64,000 nucleotides of DNA from JAGLOK01 sp963677605 (GTDB lineage: Bacteria; Bacillota; Clostridia; Christensenellales; UMGS416). This document shows, piece by piece, positions 1-8,274 of the stretch (positions are counted from its first letter, which is position 1; every line of letters starts with the position of its first letter). The position numbers and the translations under genes are program-made. The notes under the pieces are model-generated. The model was not told where the DNA came from. It did not search any database and worked only from the letters and a program-made list of their open reading frames with translations. The DNA lies in the NCBI GenBank assembly GCA_963677605.2, contig CAXXDX010000006.1:1426001-1490000 (forward strand), read 5' to 3'.

Positions 1-100
1 ACAAGCGATTATTTAAAACATATCCCCTCCAGCCAAGTAAAAATTATTCTGACAAGAAACGCCCCTATCGCCTTAATGTCCTGATGTGTGTTTTGTATAA

Positions 101-131
101 ACAAAAACAAAAGCGCCGGTTTCCCGACGCT
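101..131 (-). terminator. Intrinsic terminator of the MerR/GyrI-like gene
   Basis: On the minus strand an 8-bp stem (AGCGTCGG with CCGGCGCT, one G-T pair, loop GAAA, 112-131) is followed by a T-rich tail. It lies just past the stop codon at 141. Confidence 0.8.
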
Positions 132-140
132 ATTATTGTT

Positions 141-953
141 TTATTGTTTTTTTATTGGAATCTGAAGCTCGGTAAGATAGTTTTCGGCATCGTCCTCGTT
201 CCATGGCCCTTTTATCGGCACCTGACGCACAAGCCCGCACACTTCATACTCGCTGTCTTCTATCCATTCGGCAAGAAAAGCGAACGCAGGCGCGATGTTT
301 GAATACTCCCCCGTTACAAGAACGCTGGCAGCGAGCTCGACAGGCTCGGTGCTTTTATACACAAAGCCCTCCTCGCTCTGCAGGAGTTCATTGACCTCCA
401 TAACGATTTCCACATCAACGTCCGCTTCTTTATGCTCCTTATCATGATAGACAGCATAGCAGAATGCATCCGTTTTAAGTCCCTTCTTGCCCATATATTC
501 ACCCAGCCTGCCCCACAGCATGCCTTCAGCGTTGTATGCGGGGATGGTGTTTCTCAATGAAATAACTTTGTATGAAGGTATTGATTTTGTTTTGACATTA
601 TAGTTCATTTTGATTTTCTCCTTATCAATGTTGATTATTGCGGAGTCAATCTTGTTTAATATTGTTTCGGAATCGGCAATCGCTTTTCTTATTGAATCGC
701 GCTTGGCTTTAAGCATCTTTTTTTGCATTTCACCGGATTTTTCGGAAATAGCTTCTGCGATTTCAGCCACATTAAAACCCATGTCGCGAAACGACACGAT
801 AAGGTTTAAGTCTTCTATCTGTTTTGCGCTGTAATATCTGTATCCTGTGAATTCATCCACTTTGTATGGCTTTAAAAGACCAGTTTCATCGTAATATCTG
901 AGCATACGCACCGAAACCCATGTAAGCTTTGAAAAATCCCCGATTTTAAACAT
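141..953 (-). CDS. MerR family regulator with GyrI-like effector domain
   Basis: A transcription factor expected to activate or repress its targets on binding a small molecule. The N-terminus (residues 1-70) is a MerR winged helix (KIGDFSKLTWVSVRMLRYYD, then GYRYYSAKQIEDLNLI). A coiled coil at about 75-115 (EKSGEMQKKMLKAKRDS) would dimerise it. The remaining 150 residues resemble the GyrI-like/AraC-E drug-sensing fold (start KSIPSYKVISLRNTIPAY, late WIEDSEYEVCGLVRQVPIKG), as in BltR/BmrR-type regulators. The ATG at 953 follows an AAGGAG site with 6-nt spacing. It is divergent from a second MerR gene at 1139, and each has its own 19-bp-spacer promoter. No efflux pump or other obvious target lies next to it, so the ligand is unknown. 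Confidence 0.9.
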   Translation of the reverse strand: MFKIGDFSKLTWVSVRMLRYYDETGLLKPYKVDEFTGYRYYSAKQIEDLNLIVSFRDMGFNVAEIAEAISEKSGEMQKKMLKAKRDSIRKAIADSETILNKIDSAIINIDKEKIKMNYNVKTKSIPSYKVISLRNTIPAYNAEGMLWGRLGEYMGKKGLKTDAFCYAVYHDKEHKEADVDVEIVMEVNELLQSEEGFVYKSTEPVELAASVLVTGEYSNIAPAFAFLAEWIEDSEYEVCGLVRQVPIKGPWNEDDAENYLTELQIPIKKQ

Positions 954-990
954 TCTTAACTCCTTGTAGTATAATTCGAATTATGAACTA

Positions 991-1021
991 AGCATAATGC
1001 CTGACACAGTGTGAGAGTCAA
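991..1021 (-). promoter_or_regulatory. MerR-type promoter, 19-bp spacer, with operator dyad
   Basis: On the minus strand -35 TTGACT (1016-1021) and -10 TATGCT (991-996) are exactly 19 bp apart. An ACAC-T-GTGT dyad lies in the spacer. Over-long spacers with a central dyad are the hallmark of promoters bound by MerR proteins, so autoregulation of the gene at 141-953 is likely. Confidence 0.75.
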
Positions 1022-1076
1022 TATGTATTTTAAAATATTTTTTCGCAGTAAAAAAGAATTTTTTAAAAATTCCCCC

Positions 1077-1107
1077 TTGACTCTCCATTAACTGGATATA
1101 GTAAACT
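1077..1107 (+). promoter_or_regulatory. MerR-type promoter, 19-bp spacer, with operator dyad
   Basis: -35 TTGACT (1077-1082) and -10 TAAACT (1102-1107) are separated by 19 bp. The spacer holds the dyad TCCA-TTAAC-TGGA. It drives the MerR gene starting at 1139 and has the arrangement expected for MerR autoregulation. Confidence 0.75.
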
Positions 1108-1138
1108 TAAGATGAGCTCAAAAAACGGAGGTTTCATT

Positions 1139-2392
1139 ATGATGAAGATTGGTGATTTTTCGCTGCTTACAAACGTACCCGTAAAAACACTGAGGTATTA
1201 TTCCGACATAGGCCTTCTTATGCCGGAAAAAACCGATGACACGGGCTACAGATACTATAGCATAAGGCAGCTTTCAAAACTTAATAAGATCCTGTCGCTG
1301 AAAGAATCGGGATTCACGCTTAATGAAATCATCTCACTTTCTGAAAAAGAACTTTCCGACGAAGAACTTTTGCGTACGCTTAAAAACAAGCTTGAAACGG
1401 CAATTAAGGAACAAAGATATCTTGATACGAAAATTGCCAGCATTAAAAAGCAGATTAATGACCTTAACAAGAAAAAGGAGCCAAAAATGATACTAAAAAA
1501 TCTAACAGCGCCTCCGTTTAACAATACCCTTATGGGAACGTTAAAAGGAGTATGCGACTATTATAATCTGGGATACAGCGAAGCGATGGTTTACGGAGGC
1601 TCGGGCCAGGCGTTTATGATAAACATACACCCTGAGCTGTGCTCAAGCGGTCCGTATGTTTGGAACGAAGAGCCTTATATAAAGCTTGCCGCAAACCTTG
1701 GAGTCGAGATTAAAGATCTTGGTTTTTTCTCAGAGGAAAACACGCAGCAAGAACGCATTGAAGTTGAAAACACACTTAAAGAACACCTTGCATCAAACAA
1801 TCCCTGCTCTCTTACAAATCTTGAGTATCAGCTTATAACAGGCTATGACAGCACAGGCTTTTTAACTTCTCAGCCATGGCAGGGTGATTTTCCTCCTTCT
1901 CATCTAACTTTTACAACATGGGATGAGTTTGAGGATGAAATCCATGCATGCTTTTACATTTTTAAAAATGTTGAGCCTAAAAGCTTCGACATAATCTTTA
2001 AAAAAAGCCTAGAACACGCCGTAAGCATAAGGCGCGAACCTCACCTTCACACTGACGAGCCTTATGTCACGGGACTTCAAGCATATGACGTTATGGCAGA
2101 AGCCATCGAAAACGGGTACGGTTCAAGCCACGGAGCATGGTGGAATCCAACAGTGTGGGGAGAGTGCCGAACGAAAGCCGCAGACTATATGAAAGAGGCG
2201 GCAGATATTATTCCCAAACTGTCGGACAAACTGATAAGCATCGCCGATGACTACGTGCTTATCGGCGAGGGCCTGAATAAAGTCGCAGAAAAAGGCGTCG
2301 CTGCAAAGCCTAAGATCGAACTGTTAAAGGAAATCAAAAAAACCGAAGAGCGCGCTCTTGATAAAATCGAGCAGCTGCTTAAAGAATTATAA
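1139..2392 (+). CDS. MerR family regulator with large unidentified C-terminal domain (BtrH_N-like?)
   Basis: Residues 1-70 are a MerR winged helix (MKIGDFSLLTNVPVKTLRYY, GYRYYSIRQLSKLNKIL), followed by a coiled coil at about 75-115. The remaining 300 residues are unlike the usual GyrI or B12 effector domains. The stretch GVCDYYNLGYSEAMVYGGSG and the following lines recall the N-terminal domain of butirosin-type BtrH proteins (C39-peptidase-like fold). The His-Cys pair usual at the start of that domain is not visible, so a ligand-sensing rather than catalytic role is more likely. An upstream in-frame ATG exists at 1112, but GGAGG at 1127-1131 places the start at ATG 1139 (7-nt spacing). The MerR assignment is secure; the C-terminal similarity is tentative. 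Confidence 0.85.
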   Translation: MMKIGDFSLLTNVPVKTLRYYSDIGLLMPEKTDDTGYRYYSIRQLSKLNKILSLKESGFTLNEIISLSEKELSDEELLRTLKNKLETAIKEQRYLDTKIASIKKQINDLNKKKEPKMILKNLTAPPFNNTLMGTLKGVCDYYNLGYSEAMVYGGSGQAFMINIHPELCSSGPYVWNEEPYIKLAANLGVEIKDLGFFSEENTQQERIEVENTLKEHLASNNPCSLTNLEYQLITGYDSTGFLTSQPWQGDFPPSHLTFTTWDEFEDEIHACFYIFKNVEPKSFDIIFKKSLEHAVSIRREPHLHTDEPYVTGLQAYDVMAEAIENGYGSSHGAWWNPTVWGECRTKAADYMKEAADIIPKLSDKLISIADDYVLIGEGLNKVAEKGVAAKPKIELLKEIKKTEERALDKIEQLLKEL

Positions 2393-2397
2393 AATAA

Positions 2398-2422
2398 AAA
2401 GCTCCCCTTCATGGGGAGCTTT
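2398..2422. terminator. Shared terminator between convergent genes
   Basis: A perfect 10-bp stem (AAAGCTCCCC with GGGGAGCTTT, loop TTCAT) lies between the convergent genes ending at 2392 (+) and 2435 (-). The T-rich tail is better on the minus strand (TTTTTATTTTAT), so it mainly serves the ECF gene but can act both ways. Confidence 0.85.
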
Positions 2423-2434
2423 CATCTGTCTTGG

Positions 2435-2986
2435 TTATTGATTATACCATTTCATGTTTCTTACTAAAACATGGTATAAAATCGGTATCAGCACCACCTG
2501 TATCGCAATTCCCGGGATTCCCGTTGTTAATCCACCGATAACGTATGCCCAGGGAGTAACCGGCACTGCAAGATAAATCTTCTGCAATACGAAAAGTACA
2601 AGCCCGGATACAATCCTTCCTGCAATCATCGCAGGAACAAGCGCAAAAACAGGTGAATACCACTTTTCCTTTTTAACCACTGCTTTTCTTAAAAGAGATA
2701 TCACAACACCGTATGTCGCAAGCTCAAACATCATCATTATCGCAACCGGCATAGGTGCAAGCGGCGGCATTCCCGTAAGAAGGCTTGAAAGAATGGGTGT
2801 CATAAGGCCGACAGCTCCGGCCCATGTCCAGGGAAGGAAAAATGCACCAATAAGCACGGGAATGTGCATGGGCAGAAACACTGAGCCTGCGTTTGGAATA
2901 GCGTGAAATACTATAGGTAATACAACTCCGAGCGCAACCAGTACGCTTGAAATTATCAAATGTCTTGTAGATCTTTTTTTAATCAT
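2435..2986 (-). CDS. ECF transporter S component
   Basis: A 183-aa integral membrane protein with about six hydrophobic helices, typical in size of the substrate-binding S component of an energy-coupling-factor vitamin importer. Recognisable family features are the basic N-terminus (MIKKRSTRHLIISSVLVALG), the P-rich loop LPMHIPVLIGAFFLPW and the segment SSLLTGMPPLAPMP; these are closest to the HmpT/CblT-like group. No T component or ATPases are in the window, so it would share a group-II ECF module encoded elsewhere. The ATG at 2986 has GGAGG at 2991-2995; the 30 upstream in-frame codons run through a hairpin and are unlikely to be translated. The substrate cannot be told from sequence. Confidence 0.85.
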   Translation of the reverse strand: MIKKRSTRHLIISSVLVALGVVLPIVFHAIPNAGSVFLPMHIPVLIGAFFLPWTWAGAVGLMTPILSSLLTGMPPLAPMPVAIMMMFELATYGVVISLLRKAVVKKEKWYSPVFALVPAMIAGRIVSGLVLFVLQKIYLAVPVTPWAYVIGGLTTGIPGIAIQVVLIPILYHVLVRNMKWYNQ

Positions 2987-3017
2987 ACTTCCTCCAAAAT
3001 TAAAAGTTTTAAATATT

Positions 3018-3068
3018 AAAAAACACGAAAGAGACATCCTTTCTTCATGAAAGAAGCAACCTTCGTGG
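3018..3068 (-). terminator. Hairpin and T-run between DUF3842 gene and ECF gene
   Basis: On the minus strand CACGAA pairs with TTCGTG (3062-3067 and 3024-3029), enclosing an inner CTTTC/GAAAG hairpin, followed by six Ts (3018-3023). It is the likely terminator of the mre operon. It also lies in the leader of the ECF gene, so a small regulatory RNA cannot be excluded; I match it to no known riboswitch class. Confidence 0.55.
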
Positions 3069-3090
3069 TTTTGCACTAAATTCTATTCTA

Positions 3091-3495
3091 TTATAATTGC
3101 TTTTTAAGCATTTCCGGAACTTTGTCCAGAAGCTGCGCCATTGTCATTTCCTCAACACCCACAACGGACATTCCGCACTTCTGTGTCGGAACTAATATCT
3201 TGTGAGCGTCGGATCTTGATATGGCCTGCGCCATCTTGGGTGTTATCTCGCCCATCATGGAATCCGCCGAGACTATGGCAATAGGTCCTATTATAAAGTC
3301 TGCCTGCCCTGCCATGTGGCATATGGCGTTCTCGCCTGTGGCGCCGTCATGAGCGCCGTTTTTAATCATGTTGGCAGTTGCATGGCTGTTTGTTCCCAGT
3401 GCGATAATTCTTACATCCTTCATAGATGAAATCTTTTTCGCTATTGCGCTTCCCAAACCTCCGCCTTTGCCGTCAATTATAGCAACAACTTTCAT
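3091..3495 (-). CDS. DUF3842 family protein
   Basis: A 134-aa soluble protein of the DUF3842 family, function unknown. It opens with a Rossmann-like strand and glycine-rich loop (VVAIIDGKGGGLGSAIAKKI), suggesting nucleotide or cofactor binding, and continues with the conserved segments ALGTNSHATANMIKNGA and DFIIGPIAIVSADSMMGEIT. Its start overlaps the stop of the DUF1893 gene by one base, so the two are translationally coupled as the last two genes of the mre/rodA operon. A link to envelope growth is inferred only from this position. Confidence 0.85.
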   Translation of the reverse strand: MKVVAIIDGKGGGLGSAIAKKISSMKDVRIIALGTNSHATANMIKNGAHDGATGENAICHMAGQADFIIGPIAIVSADSMMGEITPKMAQAISRSDAHKILVPTQKCGMSVVGVEEMTMAQLLDKVPEMLKKQL

Positions 3496-3923
3496 TACAG
3501 CATACCTATTTTCTTCAAAAATCCCTTTATCGGCTCCAATGCTTCTTCTGGATCATCTATATCCTTTGTAGCCGCTTCCACCGGACAGCCTCCGTCGCCT
3601 GCTCTGTTTTTAATAAAATCAACAAGCTTATCATAGCAGTACTCTATTCCGAAACCGTCAAGCACTCCTGCTGCCGATTTTGAGATAAGCCCTGTGTGAA
3701 GATTCTTTATCTTCGCATATGCGCACAAAAGCGCTGCACCTTTGCCTGTCACCCTGTCCGCAACCGATGCTCCCTCAGTTTCATACTTTGGGTTTGTCAC
3801 CGCTTCAAAGATGGGGAATACTCCGCGTTCTTTAGAATTATAAATTAATTTGCCCTCTTTTACAACCGCAAGGGTAAATCCGTTTTCTTTAAGATATTTT
3901 TTTGCAAGTTCTAAATCATTCAT
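3495..3923 (-). CDS. DUF1893 (TM1506-like) protein
   Basis: A 142-aa protein of the DUF1893 family, whose Thermotoga member TM1506 has a cytidine-deaminase-like fold without known activity. Family landmarks are LAVVKEGKLIYNSKERGVFP, GKGAALLCAYAKI, the Cys-containing GDGGCPVEAA and the C-terminal DIDDPEEALEPIKGFLKK. The start at ATG 3923 is chosen over an earlier in-frame start at 3947 because AAAGGA precedes it by about 7 nt. It sits 26 bp after rodA and overlaps the DUF3842 start. No catalytic claim can be made. Confidence 0.85.
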   Translation of the reverse strand: MNDLELAKKYLKENGFTLAVVKEGKLIYNSKERGVFPIFEAVTNPKYETEGASVADRVTGKGAALLCAYAKIKNLHTGLISKSAAGVLDGFGIEYCYDKLVDFIKNRAGDGGCPVEAATKDIDDPEEALEPIKGFLKKIGML

Positions 3924-3949
3924 TAAAAATCCTTTTTTTGCGTGCAATT

Positions 3950-5095
3950 TTATACTCTTCTTCGCTTATGCCTCAGATACACTCCCTGCACCAATCCTAT
4001 TCCCAGCATGTTTGTTATCATCGAACTTCCTCCGTATGAAAAGAACGGAAGAGGAATACCGGTAACAGGCATGATTCCTATGGACATGCCGATGTTTTCG
4101 AAAATGTGGAAAAACATCATCGCGGCAATTCCTATTATAAGATAAGAGCCAAACTTGTCCTGCGTTCTTTTTGCCAGAATCATAAGCCTTATAATCAAAA
4201 ACGCAAAACATAGTATTATAACAGCCGACCACCAGAAACCAACTGTTTCTCCCGTAACGGCAAAGATAAAGTCACTTTCCTGCACGGGGATATAGTTTAG
4301 CTGGCTCAATGCGCTTGGGTTAAAGAACCCTTTTCCCAGCATCTGTCCCGATCCTATCGCAGTCTTTGAGTGGATAACGTTGTATCCCGAGCCTAAAGGA
4401 TCAAGTGACGGATCCATGAATGTAAGAATTCTCGTTTTCTGCGAATCGTTAAACACAAGCGTCCACATGGGGATAACTGCAGCTATGCCCGCTCCGGTTA
4501 AAAGCCCAAGAAGTATTCCCTTTGTGCCGGATGCGACAAGCATAATGGCGGTAATGAAAATATAAACCAAAGCAGTTCCCAAGTCCGGCTGCAAAAGGAT
4601 AAGAACCAGAGGTATCATAACCTTCACCAGAATCAGAATAAGTTCGCCGAGCTTTTGTATGCCCCGCTCCTTTTTGGACAGGTCCCACGCGAGCGTCACA
4701 ATCAGCGCGATTTTTGACACCTCGGAAGGCTGAACCTCAATGGTGCTTGTAATCTCCAGTCTCTTTTGTCCGTACTGCTCTGTACCGAATATAACAACAG
4801 CCATGAGCATCAAAAGCGAAAGCGCATACAAAAATATTGAAAGCTCTCCGTATATCTTATAATCAAACCAAGCAACAACAAACGCAAGAACGCACCCTAT
4901 GCCAAACCATAGAGCATGCCTTCCGATATAAGATTTATTCATGTCGGCAAAATACTGAAGCCACGTCGAGCCTTCCTCAAGCGATGATTTGCCTGTGGCG
5001 TTTGCAAGCATGAGTATGCCAAAAAACATAAGCACCACGACTATGCCGATAAGCCAAAAATCTATTGTTGTTTTGTTTCTTCTTTCAAATTCCAT
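3950..5095 (-). CDS. rodA: RodA, SEDS peptidoglycan glycosyltransferase
   Basis: A polytopic SEDS protein that polymerises lipid II into glycan strands for cell elongation, working with the class B PBP encoded just upstream. The length (381 aa) and about ten membrane helices fit the family. Seen are the EVQPSEVSKIALIVTLAW segment carrying the functionally essential region, LLQPDLGTALVYIFI with the conserved Asp, and the C-terminal MPVTGIPLPFFSYGGSSM signature. The start is ATG 5095; a TTG in frame at 5107 lacks a better ribosome site. It follows pbp2 after 36 bp. In many Clostridia minCDE lies between these two genes; here it is absent. SpoVE/FtsW are alternatives by family, but the operon favours RodA. 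Confidence 0.92.
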   Translation of the reverse strand: MEFERRNKTTIDFWLIGIVVVLMFFGILMLANATGKSSLEEGSTWLQYFADMNKSYIGRHALWFGIGCVLAFVVAWFDYKIYGELSIFLYALSLLMLMAVVIFGTEQYGQKRLEITSTIEVQPSEVSKIALIVTLAWDLSKKERGIQKLGELILILVKVMIPLVLILLQPDLGTALVYIFITAIMLVASGTKGILLGLLTGAGIAAVIPMWTLVFNDSQKTRILTFMDPSLDPLGSGYNVIHSKTAIGSGQMLGKGFFNPSALSQLNYIPVQESDFIFAVTGETVGFWWSAVIILCFAFLIIRLMILAKRTQDKFGSYLIIGIAAMMFFHIFENIGMSIGIMPVTGIPLPFFSYGGSSMITNMLGIGLVQGVYLRHKRRRV

Positions 5096-5131
5096 ATGTA
5101 ATTCCAATCATAAGAAAACTTCTTATGCGCC

Positions 5132-7750
5132 TTAAGGCGTCAGGTCGTTTGAGCCTGGTATAGTTTCTGGTGAAATCTCAACCAGCTTCTGATCCAGATA
5201 GTATTCTATAATTTCTCTTGCGGTATAAGCTGCGTTACCACCGGAAAGACCGTTTTTAATGTAAACTGCAATCGCAATCTCCGGCTGTTCATAGGGCGCA
5301 AACGCAACGAACCATGCGTTGTTTTCTATGTCAATCTGCGACACCTGCGCAGTACCTGTTTTACCGCCAACTTCAGACTGATACTTAAACCCTGCAAAAA
5401 ACTTTGTCGCAGTACCGTCTTCCTCGGATACAACCTCTTTCATTCCCAATTTTATAGCATCCATATATTCGGTCGGAATCTCCAACGTTCTAACAAGCTG
5501 CGGCCTTTTTTCTTCTATAATCTGTCCGTCGGGAGACACTATGGATTTAACAAGCGTAGCTTCGTACACGTTGCCGCCGTTAACCAATGCCGCAACATAT
5601 CTGCAAACCGCAACAGGTGTTAAAAGAGTTACCGACTGTCCGATACCCGTCAGCACCGTTTCAATCTCCGTCCATTTAAGCTCCAGAAGGTATTGGTTTA
5701 TCGCAAGGTCCAGCCTTTGCTTAGGAACGTTCATTATATGGTATGTAGTAAATCCAATCTTGTTTTTTAAGATACCGCGGATGTCAGGACCCCACATTTC
5801 AGTGTTGTCATTTTTGGTAAGAGCCATAAGTTCATAAGTCACTTCATCATAAACTTCGTCCTCAATTTCCATCTTAAGCTCATCCGCTTTTTCTTTGATT
5901 GTGCGCTTAATAGCGTTAAATACCACTCGGCCCGTTCCGGTAGGAGCTTTAGTTGGATCGTATAGCGTATCTTTGTTTGCTACCTGGCCTGCAGTTTCAC
6001 CGAGAAGCTCAATGTTTGTTTTTGAGCTGAGCCCCAGCAAGTCCGCCCATTCGTTAAGCTTTTCTATTCCCATATTGTAGGCAATTGTAAAGAAATAGAA
6101 GTTACACGAGTTTTTAAGCGCATCGGCAACACCATTGTTTAGATGTTTGTTGAAATACGGACGAACCCAGCATGAAGGGCGCGTACCGACATAGTCTTCA
6201 CTGATTCCTTCAGTCCAGTAGCCTCCATCCGGTATAGATGTATCAACATCAATGGTTCCCTGCATAAGCCCGGCTGCTGCCGTTACCATTTTAAATATAG
6301 AACCGGGAGCCGCACGGGAAGATATAGCCTTGTTAAACAGCGGGTTTCTATCGTCCACTTTTATAACTTCGTATTCTTCTTCGGTAAGTCCGCCGGTAAA
6401 TATATTCGGGTCAAACGAAGGATATGATGCCATGGCAAGTATCGCGCCTGAGTTAACATTCATTACAACAGCTGCGCCAACTTCTGCAAACTGTATCTCG
6501 CTTGTCCTGCCTAAAACTATCATCTGGCTTGTGTATTTTTCTATATTGCTGTTGTATTTTTCAAGCTGCGTTGCATGTGTAATTGCAATATTTTGCTCCA
6601 GCGTCTCTTCCAGCTTTTTTTGCATGTTAAGGTCAAGCGTCAGTACAACATCGTTTCCGTCTGTAGCCGGTGTTGAAAATTTCTCGGCAATGATTTTTCC
6701 GCGGGAGTTAACCTCAACTGTTCTGTATCCTGTTCTGGATGAAAGGTTTGCAGTAAGCTCGCCTTCCATAGTAGCTTCTATACCCGAAATACCGATAAGG
6801 TCATCTCGCGCATATCCAAGCTCAATGTTTTCCATTATTGTATCTTCATCCAGCATTCTGCCCATATATCCAACTATGTGAGCAGCCACTTCGTTTTTAG
6901 GATAGATTCGTATATTGCTTTCCTGAATCTCCATGCCTTCAAGATTCATTTTGTTCATTTCGATGGCAGCGACAGTGTCCATGTTTACGTCGTCTGCAAT
7001 AAGAACAGGCGTATAGCTTCTGTATGAGGAAAGCTGCACTTCCTGCCACACCGAAAGCACTTTATACGCTTCGCTGTATGACACATCGTCAGGGATTCTG
7101 TATCTTCCCCTCAGATATTCATACACTTCTGTTGCGATAATGTCTTTGATTTCCTGATTTGATGTTTCATCAGTAATCTCATATTCTTTATATTCATCGA
7201 TTTCAGAGAAATTTTCTTTTATGTATGTATAAAACTTATCACCAGACGTATAAAGCCTTGAAGGTATATACATATTGCTCAGCCATCTTTCAAGGCGAAC
7301 CTGCTCGATATCCTCGTTCGTTGTGGAAAAGTCAAATGATGCCTTTCCCTCTTCGTCATGGCGTATGCTAAACGACACTGAAACTGTTCCACCGTTGTCT
7401 TCAACAAGCTCAATGGTTTTTCTTATAACCTGTGTATACATGTCGCCGTTTGTCCATTTGTTTTCCCTGTCCTCATCACTTGAGTATCCTGTAAGGCTTT
7501 TGGATGAGTCTTTGTAGAAAACGACCTGATAACTGTTCTGGTCATAAGCCATCGGAATGCCGCTTGAGTCCATGATGGTGCCTCGGTTGCCTGTTATGCG
7601 AAGGTCGCGCTCAAGGTCTGCAGCCGAGCCTTCGGCATATTCCTCGCCCTGCCTGTACTGAAGGTCAAACAACCCGAAAATAAGTATCACAAAAAGCAGC
7701 ACATATGCGATTGCCACCATTATATATCTGTCGGAAAATAGTTTCTTCAT
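5132..7750 (-). CDS. mrdA: Penicillin-binding protein 2 (class B transpeptidase)
   Basis: Cross-links peptidoglycan during elongation as partner of RodA. An N-terminal membrane anchor (about residues 10-29) is followed by the dimerisation/pedestal domain (GNRGTIMDSSGIPMAYD, with R56 and G57) and the transpeptidase domain with all three active-site motifs: SxxK (S484-I-F-K487), SxN (S548-C-N550) and KTG (K797-T-G, in GGKTGTAQ). At 872 aa it is longer than Gram-negative PBP2 because of insertions at about 80-250 and 590-680, as is usual in Clostridia. It starts 2 bp after mreD and is followed by rodA. All catalytic residues are present. Confidence 0.93.
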   Translation of the reverse strand: MKKLFSDRYIMVAIAYVLLFVILIFGLFDLQYRQGEEYAEGSAADLERDLRITGNRGTIMDSSGIPMAYDQNSYQVVFYKDSSKSLTGYSSDEDRENKWTNGDMYTQVIRKTIELVEDNGGTVSVSFSIRHDEEGKASFDFSTTNEDIEQVRLERWLSNMYIPSRLYTSGDKFYTYIKENFSEIDEYKEYEITDETSNQEIKDIIATEVYEYLRGRYRIPDDVSYSEAYKVLSVWQEVQLSSYRSYTPVLIADDVNMDTVAAIEMNKMNLEGMEIQESNIRIYPKNEVAAHIVGYMGRMLDEDTIMENIELGYARDDLIGISGIEATMEGELTANLSSRTGYRTVEVNSRGKIIAEKFSTPATDGNDVVLTLDLNMQKKLEETLEQNIAITHATQLEKYNSNIEKYTSQMIVLGRTSEIQFAEVGAAVVMNVNSGAILAMASYPSFDPNIFTGGLTEEEYEVIKVDDRNPLFNKAISSRAAPGSIFKMVTAAAGLMQGTIDVDTSIPDGGYWTEGISEDYVGTRPSCWVRPYFNKHLNNGVADALKNSCNFYFFTIAYNMGIEKLNEWADLLGLSSKTNIELLGETAGQVANKDTLYDPTKAPTGTGRVVFNAIKRTIKEKADELKMEIEDEVYDEVTYELMALTKNDNTEMWGPDIRGILKNKIGFTTYHIMNVPKQRLDLAINQYLLELKWTEIETVLTGIGQSVTLLTPVAVCRYVAALVNGGNVYEATLVKSIVSPDGQIIEEKRPQLVRTLEIPTEYMDAIKLGMKEVVSEEDGTATKFFAGFKYQSEVGGKTGTAQVSQIDIENNAWFVAFAPYEQPEIAIAVYIKNGLSGGNAAYTAREIIEYYLDQKLVEISPETIPGSNDLTP

Positions 7751-7752
7751 TG

Positions 7753-8274
7753 TTAATACCTCTGGATATAAGGCACGGAGCTGCGCTTTTCACTGATAGC
7801 TATAAGCCTTGTTACAATGATAAATATCAGCGCCGCAAAAAGCCCTGTCTCCACTGCCGAAACTAGAGTTCTTAAAAAAGTTCCCCAGCTGATAAATATA
7901 TCGTATCTTGCAAAATACATGGTAAGAATCATCCATAAATCATTTACAAGATGTGCAAATGCCGCAAAAATCATAGCCATTATAAAATGCCTGCTGTTTA
8001 TTTCTTTTTTAGCCATTGAAATTAAAAATCCGATTATCACCGGAATAAGCGCTGAGATGCCCACTGCACTTCCAGCCATAAAATCAACCATCAGCCCGCC
8101 GAAAAATCCCATCGAAAGCGCAGCCCAGGGTCCGTACACCATGGCAAAAACTATTGTAAGCGAAATTATTATATTCGGCGCAATAGCAACTGCTCCGAAT
8201 GCGGGAAAGCCGGCTATCTGAAGAAGATAGCCTATAATAGCCAGTATAACAGAGCCTATAACAGCACCGACCAT
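7753..8274 (-). CDS. mreD: Rod shape-determining protein MreD
   Basis: A small (173 aa) membrane protein of the elongasome that links MreC to the PBP2/RodA pair. It has five to six hydrophobic helices and the family pattern of a conserved proline/glycine loop (VYGPWAALSMGFFGGLMVDF) and LVNDLW. The ATG overlaps the mreC stop (TAATG) and pbp2 starts 2 bp downstream, so translation is coupled across the three genes. Sequence conservation is weak in this family; the assignment rests on topology and the invariant mreBCD order. Confidence 0.9.
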   Translation of the reverse strand: MVGAVIGSVILAIIGYLLQIAGFPAFGAVAIAPNIIISLTIVFAMVYGPWAALSMGFFGGLMVDFMAGSAVGISALIPVIIGFLISMAKKEINSRHFIMAMIFAAFAHLVNDLWMILTMYFARYDIFISWGTFLRTLVSAVETGLFAALIFIIVTRLIAISEKRSSVPYIQRY

